Part shown: positions 33,232 through 46,100 of the stretch, piece by piece
Position numbering within the stretch: the first letter of the stretch is position 1
Layout: the number at the start of each line of letters is the position of its first letter
Source of the DNA: Nemertoderma westbladi
Taxonomy: Eukaryota; Xenacoelomorpha; Nemertodermatida; Nemertodermatidae
Direction: 5' to 3'
DNA: 58,874 bases
Assembly (NCBI GenBank): GCA_032718475.1
Contig: JAUCBJ010004954.1
Coordinates: 5,001-63,874, forward strand
Position numbers and translations under genes: made by a program
The notes under the pieces: generated by a model
Seen by the model: the letters and a program-made list of their open reading frames with translations, nothing else
The model's database searches: none
What the model was told of the DNA's origin: nothing

Positions 33232-33335
33232 CTGAGTAGTGGTGCAGATCTTTCATTGTAACTCGCGTATGCGATAATCCCGCCATAAGAAATTCCTATA
33301 CTGCCGAATACCTGAGCAGTCGCCTGTATCCAAAC
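33232..33335 (-). CDS. SLC6 transporter, exon E (TM6)
   Basis: 104 nt between acceptor TGTTCTGTAG and donor CTCAG|GTATCT, phase 0 in, phase 2 out. It encodes VWIQATAQVFGSIGISYGG and IIAYASYNERSAPLL. The Gln and Ser of the AxQxFxS motif and the Asn of SYN, which contact chloride and sodium in the family, are present. The normally invariant FHNNCYRD that follows SYN is replaced by ERSAPLLR, which is unusual. Confidence 0.92.
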
Positions 33336-33359
33336 CTACAGAACAGTAATTACAGTATT

Positions 33360-33660
33360 AAGTAAACTTATGACAGGGGGGCAATCCCCCTTATCCCCCC
33401 GCGAGATATGAATTCATATTTCGTCCCAATGTTAAATTCTAAATTAAGGGAAAAGAGCAGGTTACAGTGGCACGTAATTCTTTCCAAAACAATAACCAAA
33501 GTCAATAGAACAAGTTCAGTTAGTGGCGCACATTGCCCGCAATTGAAAATAATACAAATTTTCCGCCGTTCACCTGAGCGTTCTTTGAGAGCAATCAGCA
33601 TCTATTTGTTTTATTTAACCACCACACCCCCCCCCCCCCCCACCCCCCCTCCTATATAAT
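33360..33660. repeat. R2 dispersed repeat and poly(C) tract in the SLC6 intron
   Basis: The R2 copy at ~33410-33530 shares CAGGTTACAGTGGCACGTA and AAAACAATAACCAAAGTC with ~25860. A C-rich tract follows at 33624-33652. Confidence 0.6.
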
Positions 33661-33745
33661 CATAATCATGCAAAATAGTTATCCTAACATCTTACATTGT
33701 TGTTTGTTTTAATAATATTATAATATAATATTTTCTATAGATAAC

Positions 33746-33880
33746 CTTCGCGTCTTTCAGTAATTCCCAACGGGGTTTAAGAAACCAAATAATTCCATCT
33801 CCAGAACCAGGGAGGAGACAACCGCGGATAAGTAGAATAATAAGGAGAACGTATGGGAAGGGCACAGTAAAGTAGACAAC
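33746..33880 (-). CDS. SLC6 transporter, exon D (TM5)
   Basis: 45 codons, phase 0 on both sides, beginning [20 protein letters not shown], the family signature of TM5, and continuing to WELLKDAK. The acceptor CCTTCCCATACAG at 33881 is the last of ~50 tandem copies of itself. The donor AAG|GTTATC is weak but is placed exactly where relatives break before VW. Confidence 0.92.
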
Positions 33881-35480
33881 CTGTATGGGAAGGGTACAGT
33901 AAAGTAGACAAACTGTTTGGGAAGGGTACAATAAAGTAGACAAACTGTATGGGAAGGGTACAGTAAAGTAGACAACCTGTATGTGAAGGGTACAGTAAAG
34001 TAGACAACCTGTATGGGAAGGGTACAGTAAAGTAGACAACCTGTATGGGAAGGATACAATAAAGTAGACAACCTGTATGAGAAGGGTACAGTAAAGTAGA
34101 CAACCTGTATGGGAAGGATACAATAAAGTAGACAACCTGTATGGGAAGGATACAATAAAGTAGACAACCTGTATGGGAAGGGTACAGTAAAGTAGACAAC
34201 CTGTATGGGAAGGGTACAGTAAAGTAGACAACCTGTATGGGAAGGGTACAGTAAAGTAGACAACCTGTATGGGAAGGGTACAGTAAAGTAGACAAACAGT
34301 ATGGGAAGGGTACAGTAAAGTAGACAAACAGTATGGGAAGGGTACAGTAAAGTAGACAAACAGTATGGGAAGGGTACAGTAAAGTAGACAACCTGTATGG
34401 GAAGGGTACATTAAAGTAGACAAACTGTATGGGAAGGGTACAGTAAAGTAGACAAACTGTATGGGAAGGGTACAGTAAAGTAGACAACCTGTATGGGAAG
34501 GGTACAGTAAAGTAGACAAACTGTATGGGAAGGGTACAGTAAAGTAGACAAACTGTATGGGAAGGGTACAGTAAAGTAGACAAACTGTATGGGAAGGGTA
34601 CAGTAAAGTAGACAAACTGTATTGGAAGGGTACAGTAAAGTAGACAACCTGTATGGGAGGGGTACAGTAAAGTAGACAAACTGTATTGGAAGGGTACAGT
34701 AAAGTAGACAACCTGTATGGGAAGGGTACATTAAAGTAGACAAACTGTATGGGAAGGGTACAGTAAAGTAGACAAACTGTATGGGAAGGGTACAGTAAAG
34801 TAGACAACCTGTATGGGAAGGGTACAGTAAAGTAGACAAACTGTATGGGAAGGGTACAGTAAAGTAGACAAACTGTATGGGAAGGGTACAGTAAAGTAGA
34901 CAAACTGTATGGGAAGGGTACAGTAAAGTAGACAACCTGTATGGGAAGGGTACAGTAAAGTAGACAAACTGTATGGGAAGGGTACAGTAAAGTAGACAAA
35001 CTGTATGGGAAGGGTACAGTAAAGTAGACAAACTGTATGGGAAGGGTACAGTAAAGTAGACAAACTGTATTGGAAGGGTACAGTAAAGTAGACAACCTGT
35101 ATGGGAGGGGTACAGTAAAGTAGACAAACTGTATGGGAATGGTACAGTAAAGTAGACAACCTGTATGGGAAGGGTACATTAAAGTAGACAAACTGTATGG
35201 GAAGGGTACAGTAAAGTAGACAAACTGTATGGGAAGGGTACAGTAAAGTAGACAAACTGTATGGGAAGGGTACAGTAAAGTAGACAACCTGTATGGGAAG
35301 GGTACAGTAAAGTAGACAAACTGTATGGGAGGGGCACAGTAAAGTAGACAACCTGTATGGGAAGGGTACAGTAAAGTAGACAACCTGTATGGGAAGGGTA
35401 CAGTAAAGTAGACAAACTGTATGGGAAGGGTACAGTAAAGTAGACAAACTGTATGGGAAGGGTACAGTAAAGTAGAGAAA
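33881..35480 (-). repeat. 32-bp array of the exon D splice acceptor plus exon start
   Basis: About 50 copies of a 32-bp unit directly upstream of exon D. On the minus strand each unit reads CCCTTCCCATACAG, then TTGTCTACTTTACTGTA or GTTGTCTACTTTACTGTA; this is the pyrimidine tract and AG of the exon D acceptor followed by the first ~20 exon bases. Most units carry GTACCC where the exon has GTGCCC. Some have CATACAGTTTG (AG kept) and some CAATACAG. None of the three minus-strand frames is closed by the common unit, which explains the very long open frames here. Confidence 0.96.
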
Positions 35481-35628
35481 CTGTATGGGAGTTGCTCTGC
35501 GGACATATAATATAGTAATCGAAAATATATAATAGGGTAAATATAAACGAATACTTTTAATTTTAATAATCATGGCAATATAATTATTGGTTAAATTACA
35601 AAAAACATAAATCATATTACCGCCTCAC

Positions 35629-35761
35629 CTTTCCAGCTGAATGGATTCCTTTCCACATACAAAAGTAGTTCATAGCCCAAGCGAGAGCCAACAGTAGGAG
35701 CAGCTCCCACTGCACAGTACCCATCTCCGTAATGCTATCCGTTCTCCGCAGCAACCGATTG
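35629..35761 (-). CDS. SLC6 transporter, exon C (TM4)
   Basis: 133 nt; the first base completes an Asn codon. It encodes NRLLRRTDSITEMGTVQWEL then TM4 (LLLLALAWAMNYFCMWKG) and ends IHSAGK at donor AAG|GTGAGG, the usual GK junction before VVYF. Acceptor TTTTTGTTTAG. Confidence 0.95.
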
Positions 35762-35853
35762 CTAAACAAAAATAATATCAAAAATAAAACTGTCAAATAT
35801 CGAAAAACAACCGCCACTAATTCAATACTATTTACAAAAAGTGTTTGGCTAAA

Positions 35854-36092
35854 GGGTCAGAGTAAAACGCGGATCCGGATCCGGATTCTACATTTAACAT
35901 TGTCCCTACGGAAGTCGATTTTTTTTACATTTTTATAACTCCCAAAAATAAAACTATAACCTGTTCTATTAACTTTAAAGATAAAGATAAAGATTATTGT
36001 TTTGGTTAAAAGAACGTGCCACTGTAACCTGCTCCTTTGTCTTAATTGATAATTTTGGAATCCGGATCCGGATCCGCGTTTTACACCTACCC
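35854..36092. mobile_element. 239-bp MITE with ~38-bp terminal inverted repeats
   Basis: The ends are inverted repeats: the left begins GGGTCAGAGTAAAACGCGG and the right, read inward, begins GGGTAGGTGTAAAACGCGG. Both continue into GATCCGGATCCGGATTC. The element is flanked by exact 9-bp direct repeats TTGGCTAAA at 35845-35853 and 36093-36101. A 9-bp target duplication is typical of Mutator-like DNA transposons. It has no coding capacity and its interior contains an R2-type segment. It lies in the intron between exons B and C. Confidence 0.88.
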
Positions 36093-36133
36093 TTGGCTAA
36101 ATCAATATTGTTTGAAACTTTGACGAAACTTAC

Positions 36134-36356
36134 TTGAAAAACTCTTCGGTTGCAGGGACAGAGTCGTTTGGTAACAAATTCGTTTCGTTTAATTGACTCG
36201 GAGCGAAACATTTACTGGATGCCCAGTCCGCGTCGCAGGTTGCCCAGGGCAATTCAGACGCAAACGATGAAAACAAATAGAACAAGGACCACACGATAAT
36301 TATTATGTAGAAAGTCGCGAATAGAAATGATATTAGGGTAATTCCCCAACCAACAC
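36134..36356 (-). CDS. SLC6 transporter, exon B (TM3 and extracellular loop 2)
   Basis: 223 nt, acceptor TTCTCTCCCAG, donor CAA|GTAAGT. It encodes VGWGITLISFLFATFYIIII (TM3) and the loop ELPWATCDADWASSKCF with the two Cys that form the family's conserved disulfide. A predicted N-glycosylation site (N-E-T) follows. Phases agree with exons A and C. Confidence 0.95.
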
Positions 36357-36419
36357 CTGGGAGAGAACCGTGAAAAAGCAGAGTAAATAAAAATAATAGC
36401 CCACTATATCACCCAATTA

Positions 36420-36989
36420 TCCTTAAGTAATGGACACGCCTTCCCTATACTCACCCCCACCCCAACTTAACTTTAAGCAATGGACAAGTATGACCTACCA
36501 CCCCCCCCCCCCCCCCTCCCGCACTTACCCTTAAGCAATGGACAAGTATGACCTACCAACCCCCCCCCCCCTCCCGCACTTACCCTTAAGCAATGGACAA
36601 GTATGACCCCCCCCCCCTCCCGCACTTAACCTTAAGCAATAGACAAGTATGACCTACCCCCCTCCCGCACTTAACCTTAAGCAATAGACAAGTATGACCT
36701 ACCCCCCTCCCGCACTTAACCTTAAGCAATAGACAAGTATGACCTACCCCCCCCCCCCCCCCCCCTCCCGCACTTACCCTTAAGCAATGGACAAGTATGA
36801 CCTACCACCCCCCACCCCATCCCGCACTTACCCTTAAGCAATGGAGAAGTATGACCTACCCCCCCCCCCTCCCGCACTTACCCTTAAGCAATGGACAAGT
36901 ATGATCTACCCCCCCCCCCCCCTCCCGCACTTACCCTTAAGCAATGGAAAAGTATGACCTACCCCCCCCCCCCCTCCTCCCGCACTTAC
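36420..36989 (-). repeat. Array of the exon A splice donor
   Basis: About 11 copies of a ~44-60-bp unit directly downstream of exon A. On the minus strand each unit reads ACTTGTCCATTGCTTAAGG, then GTAAGTGCGGGAGG, then a G run of varying length and TAGGTCAT. The first part is the last ~19 bases of exon A and the second its donor. Three copies (near 36626, 36670 and 36716) have lost the GTAAGT (GTTAAG instead). The copy farthest away (36420) is more diverged. Confidence 0.95.
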
Positions 36990-37124
36990 CCTTAAGCAAT
37001 GGGCAAGTCTGCCCTATGGCACCAACGGGGCCTCGCTGCGTCAATTGACCGATCGATAACTCCATATAAAGTAGTGGAATACCGCAGAGTACAAGCATGA
37101 TAAAATAGGGTACGAGGAAAGCAC
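36990..37124 (-). CDS. SLC6 transporter, exon A (TM2); first exon found
   Basis: 135 nt, phase 1 in and out, encoding AFLVPYFIMLVLCGIPLLYM and ELSIGQLTQRGPVGAIGQTC, ending PLLK. This is the SLC6 TM2 signature (AFLxPYxxMLxxxGIPLxxxExxxGQ). These transporters move GABA, taurine, creatine, betaine or amines with Na+ and Cl- across the plasma membrane; exons A-J resemble the GABA/taurine/creatine branch most, but the substrate cannot be fixed. The preceding exon with TM1 (NVWRFPY) was not found in the window and should lie upstream on the minus strand. Tandem arrays of its own acceptor and donor flank the exon on both sides. Confidence 0.95.
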
Positions 37125-40100
37125 CTGGAGAAGTAAACAATTAAACCACAGAGTACAAGCATTATAAAATAGGGTACGAGGAAAGCACCTGGAGAAGTAA
37201 ACAATTAAACCACAGAGTAAAAGCATTATAAAATAGGGTACATGGAAAGCACCTGGAGAAGTAAACAATTAAACCACAGAGTACAAGCATTATAAAATAG
37301 GGTACATGGAAAGCACCTGGAGAAGTAAACAATTAAACCACAGAGTACAAGCATTATAAAATAGGGTACATGGAAAGCACCTGGAGAAGTAAACAATTAA
37401 ACCACAGAGTACAAGCATTATAAAATAGGGTACGAGGAAAGCACCTGGAGAAGTAAACAATTAAACCACAGAGTACAAGCATTATAAAATAGGGTACATG
37501 GAAAGCACTTGGAGAAGTAAACAATTAAACCACAGAGTACAAGCATTATAAAATAGGGTACGAGGAAAGCACCTGGAGAAGTAAACAATTAAACCACAGA
37601 GTACAAGCATTATAAAATAGGGTACATGGAAAGCACCTGGAGAAGTAAACAATTAAACCACAGAGTACAAGCATTATAAAATAGGGTACGAGGAAAGCAC
37701 CTGGAGAAGTAAACAATTAAACCACAGAGTACAAGCATTATAAAATAGGGTACGAGGAAAGCACCTGGAGAAGTAAACAATTAAACCACAGAGTACAAGC
37801 ATTATAAAATAGGGTACGAGGAAAGCACCTGGAGAAGTAAACAATTAAACCACAGAGTACAAGCATTATAAAATAGGGTACATGGAAAGCACCTGGAGAA
37901 GTAAACAATTAAACCACAGAGTACAATCATTATAAAATAGGGTACGAGGAAAGCACCTGGAGAAGTAAACAATTAAACCACAGAGTACAAGCATTATAAA
38001 ATAGGGTACATGGAAAGCACCTGGAGAAGTAAACAATTAAACCACAGAGTACAAGCATTATAAAATAGGGTACATGGAAAGCACCTGGAGAAGTAAACAA
38101 TTAAACCGCAGAGTACAATCATTATAAAATAGGGTACGAGGAAAGCACCTGGAGAAGTAAACAATTAAACCACAGAGTACAAGCATTATAAAATAGGGTA
38201 CATGGAAAGCACCTGGAGAAGTAAACAATTAAACCACAGAGTACAAGCATTATAAAATAGGGTACATGGAAAGCACCTGGAGAAGTAAACAATTAAACCG
38301 CAGAGTACAATCATTATAAAATAGGGTACGAGGAAAGCACCTGGAGAAGTAAACAATTAAACCGCAGAGTACAATCATTATAAAATAGGGTACGAGGAAA
38401 GCACCTGGAGAAGTAAACAATTAAACCACAGAGTACAAGCATTATAAAATAGGGTACATGGAAAGCACCTGGAGAAGTAAACAATTAAACCACAGAGTAC
38501 AAGCATTATAAAATAGGGTACGAGGAAAGCACCTGGAGAAGTAAACAATTAAACCACAGAGTACAAGCATTATAAAATAGGGTACGAGGAAAGCACCTGG
38601 AGAAGTAAACAATTAAACCACAGAGTACAAGCATTATAAAATAGGGTACATGGAAAGCACCTGGAGAAGTAAACAATTAAACCACAGAGTACAATCATTA
38701 TAAAATAGGGTACGAGGAAAGCACCTGGAGAAGTAAACAATTAAACCACAGAGTACAAGCATTATAAAATAGGGTACATGGAAAGCACCTGGAGAAGTAA
38801 ACAATTAAACCACAGAGTACAAGCATTATAAAATAGGGTACATGGAAAGCACCTGGAGAAGTAAACAATTAAACCGCAGAGTACAATCATTATAAAATAG
38901 GGTACGAGGAAAGCACCTGGAGAAGTAAACAATTAAACCGCAGAGTACAAGCATTATAAAATAGGGTACGAGGAAAGCACCTGGATAAGTAAACAATTAA
39001 ACCACAGAGTACAAGCATTATAAAATAGGGTACGAGGAAAGCACCTGGAGAAGTAAACAATTAAACCACAGAGTACAAGCATTATAAAATAGGGTACATG
39101 GAAAGCACCTGGAGAAGTAAACAATTAAACCACAGAGTACAAGCACCTGGAGAAGTAAACAATTAAACCACAGAGTACAAGCATTATAAAATAGGGTACG
39201 AGGAAAGCACCTGGAAAAGTAAACAATTAAACCACAGAGTACAAGCACCTGGAGAAGTAAACAATTAAACCACAGAGTACAAGCATTATAAAATAGGGTA
39301 CGAGGAAAGCACCTGGAGAAGTAAACAATTAAACCACAGAGTACAAGCATTATAAAATAGGGTACGAGGAAAGCACCTGGAGAAGTAAACAATTAAACCA
39401 CAGAGTACAAGCATTATAAAATAGGGTACGAGGAAAGCACCTGGAGAAGTAAACAATTAAACCGCAGAGTACAAGCATTATAAAATAGGGTACGAGGAAA
39501 GCACCTGGAGAAGTAAACAATTAAACCACAGAGTACAAGCATTATAAAATAGGGTACGAGGAAAGCACCTGGAGAAGTAAACAATTAAACCACAGAGTAC
39601 AAGCATTATAAAATAGGGTACGAGGAAAGCACCTGGAGAAGTAAACAATTAAACCGCAGAGTACAAGCATTATAAAATAGGGTACGAGGAAAGCACCTGG
39701 AGAAGTAAACAATTAAACCACAGAGTACAAGCATTATAAAATAGGGTACGGGGAAAGCATCTGGAGAAGTAAACAATTAAACCGCAGAGTACAATCATTA
39801 TAAAATAGGGTACGAGGGAAGCACCTGGAGAAGTAAACAATTAAACCGCAGAGTACAAGCATTATAAAATAGGGTACATGGAAAGCACCTGGAGAAGTAA
39901 ACAATTAAACCACAGAGTACAAGCATTATAAAATAGGGTACGAGGAAAGCACCTGGAGAAGTAAACAATTAAACCGCAGAGTACAAGCATTATAAAATAG
40001 GGTACGAGGAAAGCACCTGGATAAGTAAACAATTAAACCGCAGAGTACAAGCATTATAAAATAGGGTACATGGAAAGCACCTGGAGAAGTAAACAATTAA

Positions 40101-43100
40101 ACCACAGAGTACAAGCATTATAAAATAGGGTACGAGGAAAGCACCTGGAGAAGTAAACAATTAAACCACAGAGTACAAGCATTATAAAATAGGGTACATG
40201 GAAAGCACCTGGAGAAGTAAACAATTAAACCACAGAGTACAAGCATTATAAAATAGGGTACGAGGAAAGCACCTGGAGAAGTAAACAATTAAACCACAGA
40301 GTACAAGCATTATAAAATAGGGTACGAGGAAAGCACCTGGAGAAGTAAACAATTAAACCGCAGAGTACAAGCATTATAAAATAGGGTACGAGGAAAGCAC
40401 CTGGAGAAGTAAACAATTAAACCGCAGAGTACAAGCATTATAAAATAGGGTACGAGGAAAGCACCTGGAGAAGTAAACAATTAAACCACAGAGTACAAGC
40501 ATTATAAAATAGGGTACGAGGAAAGCACCTGGAGAAGTAAACAATTAAACCGCAGAGTACAAGCATTATAAAATAGGGTACGAGGAAAGCACCTGGAGAA
40601 GTAAACAATTAAACCACAGAGTACAAGCATTATAAAATAGGGTACGAGGAAAGCACCTGGAGAAGTAAACAATTAAACCACAGAGTACAAGCATTATAAA
40701 ATAGGGTACGAGGAAAGCACCTGGAGAAGTAAACAATTAAACCACAGAGTACAAGCATTATAAAATAGGGTACGAGGAAAGCACCTGGAGAAGTAAACAA
40801 TTAAACCACAGAGTACAAGCATTATAAAATAGGGTACATGGAAAGCACCTGGAGAAGTAAACAATTAAACCACAGAGTACAAGCATTATAAAATAGGGTA
40901 CGAGGAAAGCACCTGGAGAAGTAAACAATTAAACCACAGAGTACAAGCATTATAAAATAGGGTACGAGGAAAGCACCTGGAGAAGTAAACAATTAAACCA
41001 CAGAGTACAAGCATTATAAAATAGGGTACATGGAAAGCACCTGGAGAAGTAAACAATTAAACCACAGAGTACAAGCATTATAAAATAGGGTACATGGAAA
41101 GCACCTGGAGAAGTAAACAATTAAACCACAGAGTACAAGCATTATAAAATAGGGTACGAGGAAAGCACCTGGAGAAGTAAACAATTAAACCACAGAGTAC
41201 AAGCATTATAAAATAGGGTACATGGAAAGCACCTGGAGAAGTAAACAATTAAACCACAGAGTACAAGCATTATAAAATAGGGTACGAGGAAAGCACCTGG
41301 AGAAGTAAACAATTAAACCACAGAGTACAAGCATTATAAAATAGGGTACGAGGAAAGCACCTGGAGAAGTAAACAATTAAACCACAGAGTACAAGCATTA
41401 TAAAATAGGGTACATGGAAAGCACCTGGAGAAGTAAACAATTAAACCACAGAGTACAAGCATTATAAAATAGGGTACATGGAAAGCACCTGGAGAAGTAA
41501 ACAATTAAACCACAGAGTACAAGCATTATAAAATAGGGTACATGGAAAGCACCTGGAGAAGTAAACAATTAAACCACAGAGTACAAGCATTATAAAATAG
41601 GGTACGAGGAAAGCACCTGGAGAAGTAAACAATTAAACCACAGAGTACAAGCATTATAAAATAGGGTACATGGAAAGCACCTGGAGAAGTAAACAATTAA
41701 ACCACAGAGTACAAGCATTATAAAATAGGGTACGAGGAAAGCACCTGGAGAAGTAAACAATTAAACCACAGAGTACAAGCATTATAAAATAGGGTACGAG
41801 GAAAGCACCTGGAGAAGTAAACAATTAAACCACAGAGTACAAGCATTATAAAATAGGGTACATGGAAAGCACCTGGAGAAGTAAACAATTAAACCACAGA
41901 GTACAAGCATTATAAAATAGGGTACATGGAAAGCACCTGGAGAAGTAAACAATTAAACCACAGAGTACAAGCATTATAAAATAGGGTACATGGAAAGCAC
42001 CTGGAGAAGTAAACAATTAAACCACAGAGTACAAGCATTATAAAATAGGGTACGAGGAAAGCACCTGGAGAAGTAAACAATTAAACCACAGAGTACAAGC
42101 ATTATAAAATAGGGTACATGGAAAGCACCTGGAGAAGTAAACAATTAAACCACAGAGTACAAGCATTATAAAATAGGGTACGAGGAAAGCACCTGGAGAA
42201 GTAAACAATTAAACCACAGAGTACAAGCATTATAAAATAGGGTACATGGAAAGCACCTGGAGAAGTAAACAATTAAACCACAGAGTACAAGCATTATAAA
42301 ATAGGGTACGAGGAAAGCACCTGGAGAAGTAAACAATTAAACCACAGAGTACAAGCATTATAAAATAGGGTACATGGAAAGCACCTGGAGAAGTAAACAA
42401 TTAAACCACAGAGTACAAGCATTATAAAATAGGGTACGAGGAAAGCACCTGGAGAAGTAAACAATTAAACCGCAGAGTACAAGCATTATAAAATAGGGTA
42501 CGAGGAAAGCACCTGGAGAAGTAAACAATTAAACCACAGAGTACAAGCATTATAAAATAGGGTACATGGAAAGCACCTGGAGAAGTAAACAATTAAACCA
42601 CAGAGTACAAGCATTATAAAATAGGGTACGAGGAAAGCACCTGGAGAAGTAAACAATTAAACCACAGAGTACAAGCATTATAAAATAGGGTACATGGAAA
42701 GCACCTGGAGAAGTAAACAATTAAACCACAGAGTACAAGCATTATAAAATAGGGTACGAGGAAAGCACCTGGAGAAGTAAACAATTAAACCACAGAGTAC
42801 AAGCATTATAAAATAGGGTACATGGAAAGCACCTGGAGAAGTAAACAATTAAACCACAGAGTACAAGCATTATAAAATAGGGTACATGGAAAGCACCTGG
42901 AGAAGTAAACAATTAAACCACAGAGTACAAGCATTATAAAATAGGGTACGAGGAAAGCACCTGGAGAAGTAAACAATTAAACCACAGAGTACAAGCATTA
43001 TAAAATAGGGTACATGGAAAGCACCTGGAGAAGTAAACAATTAAACCACAGAGTACAAGCATTATAAAATAGGGTACATGGAAAGCACCTGGAGAAGTAA

Positions 43101-46100
43101 ACAATTAAACCACAGAGTACAAGCATTATAAAATAGGGTACATGGAAAGCACCTGGAGAAGTAAACAATTAAACCACAGAGTACAAGCATTATAAAATAG
43201 GGTACATGGAAAGCACCTGGAGAAGTAAACAATTAAACCACAGAGTACAAGCATTATAAAATAGGGTACGAGGAAAGCACCTGGAGAAGTAAACAATTAA
43301 ACCACAGAGTACAAGCATTATAAAATAGGGTACATGGAAAGCACCTGGAGAAGTAAACAATTAAACCACAGAGTACAAGCATTATAAAATAGGGTACGAG
43401 GAAAGCACCTGGAGAAGTAAACAATTAAACCACAGAGTACAAGCATTATAAAATAGGGTACGAGGAAAGCACCTGGATAAGTAAACAATTAAACCGCAGA
43501 GTACAAGCATTATAAAATAGGGTACATGGAAAGCACCTGGAGAAGTAAACAATTAAACCACAGAGTACAAGCATTATAAAATAGGGTACGAGGAAAGCAC
43601 CTGGAGAAGTAAACAATTAAACCACAGAGTACAAGCATTATAAAATATGGTACATGGAAAGCACCTGGAGAAGTAAACAATTAAACCACAGAGTACAATC
43701 ATTATAAAATAGGGTACGAGGAAAGCACCTGGAGAAGTAAACAATTAAACCGCAGAGTACAAGCATTATAAAATAGGGTACGAGGAAAGCACCTGGGGAA
43801 GTAAACAATTAAACCGCAGAGTACAAGCATTATAAAATAGGGTACGAGGAAAGCACCTGGAGAAGTAAACAATTAAACCACAGAGTACAAGCATTATAAA
43901 ATAGGGTACGATGAAAGCACCTGGAGAAGTAAACAATTAAACCACAGAGTACAATCATTATAAAATAGGGTACGAGGAAAGCACCTGGATAAGTAAACAA
44001 TTAAACCGCAGAGTACAAGCATTATAAAATAGGGTACGAGGAAAGCACCTGGAGAAGTAAACAATTAAACCACAGAGTACAAGCATTATAAAATAGGGTA
44101 CGAGGAAAGCACCTGGAGAAGTAAACAATTAAACCACAGAGTACAAGCATTATAAAATAGGGTACGGGGAAAGCATCTGGAGAAGTAAACAATTAAACCG
44201 CAGAGTACAATCATTATAAAATAGGGTACGAGGGAAGCACCTGGAGAAGTAAACAATTAAACCGCAGAGTACAAGCATTATAAAATAGGGTACGAGGAAA
44301 GAACCTGGAGAAGTAAACAATTAAACCACAGGGTACAAGCATTATAAAATAGGGTACATGGAAAGCACCTGGAGAAGTAAACAATTAAACCACAGAGTAC
44401 AAGCATTATAAAATAGGGTACGAGGAAAGCACCTGGATAAGTAAACAATTAAACCGCAGAGTACAAGCATTATAAAATAGGGTACATGGAAAGCACCTGG
44501 AGAAGTAAACAATTAAACCACAGAGTACAAGCATTATAAAATAGGGTACATGGAAAGCACCTGGAGAAGTAAACAATTAAACCACAGAGTACAAGCATTA
44601 TAAAATAGGGTACATGGAAAGCACCTGGAGAAGTAAACAATTAAACCACAGAGTACAAGCATTATAAAATAGGGTACATGGAAAGCACCTGGAGAAGTAA
44701 ACAATTAAACCACAGAGTACAAGCATTATAAAATAGGGTACATGGAAAGCACCTGGAGAAGTAAACAATTAAACCACAGAGTACAAGCATTATAAAATAG
44801 GGTACATGGAAAGCACCTGGAGAAGTAAACAATTAAACCACAGAGTACAAGCATTATAAAATAGGGTACATGGAAAGCACCTGGAGAAGTAAACAATTAA
44901 ACCACAGAGTACAAGCATTATAAAATAGGGTACATGGAAAGCACCTGGAGAAGTAAACAATTAAACCACAGAGTACAAGCATTATAAAATAGGGTACATG
45001 GAAAGCACCTGGAGAAGTAAACAATTAAACCACAGAGTACAAGCATTATAAAATAGGGTACATGGAAAGCACCTGGAGAAGTAAACAATTAAACCACAGA
45101 GTACAAGCATTATAAAATAGGGTACGAGGAAAGCACCTGGAGAAGTAAACAATTAAACCGCAGAGTACAAGCATTATAAAATAGGGTACATGGAAAGCAC
45201 CTGGAGAAGTAAACAATTAAACCACAGAGTACAAGCATTATAAAATAGGGTACATGGAAAGCACCTGGAGAAGTAAACAATTAAACCACAGAGTACAAGC
45301 ATTATAAAATAGGGTACGAGGAAAGCACCTGGATAAGTAAACAATTAAACCGCAGAGTACAAGCATTATAAAATAGGGTACATGGAAAGCACCTGGAGAA
45401 GTAAACAATTAAACCACAGAGTACAAGCATTATAAAATAGGGTACGAGGAAAGCACCTGGAGAAGTAAACAATTAAACCACAGAGTACAAGCATTATAAA
45501 ATAGGGTACATGGAAAGCACCTGGAGAAGTAAACAATTAAACCACAGAGTACAAGCATTATAAAATAGGGTACGAGGAAAGCACCTAGAGAAGTAAACAA
45601 TTAAACCACAGAGTACAATCATTATAAAATAGGGTACGAGGAAAGCACCTGGATAAGTAAACAATTAAACCGCAGAGTACAAGCATTATAAAATAGGGTA
45701 CATGGAAAGCACCTGGAGAAGTAAACAATTAAACCACAGAGTACAAGCACCTGGAGAAGTAAACAATTAAACCACAGAGTACAAGCACCTGGAGAAGTAA
45801 ACAATTAAACCGCAGAGAACAAGCATTATAAAATAGGGTACGAGGAAAGCACCTGGAGAAGTAAACAATTAAACCGCAGAGTACAAGCATTATAAAATAG
45901 GGTACGAAGAAAGCACCTGGAGAAGTAAACAATTAAACCGCAGAGTACAAGCATTATAAAATAGGGTACGAGGAAAGCACCTGGAGAAGTAAACAATTAA
46001 ACCGCAGAGTACAAGCACCTGGAGAAGTAAACAATTAAACCGCAGAGTACAGGCATTATAAAATAGGGTACATGGAAAGCACCTGGAGAAGTAAACAATT

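Noticed and set aside
33692-35506. A 604-codon minus-strand open frame and several overlapping 200-300-codon frames
   Set aside because: They are translations of the 32-bp array, which lacks stops in all frames. Only the last 45 codons before 33746 are a real exon.
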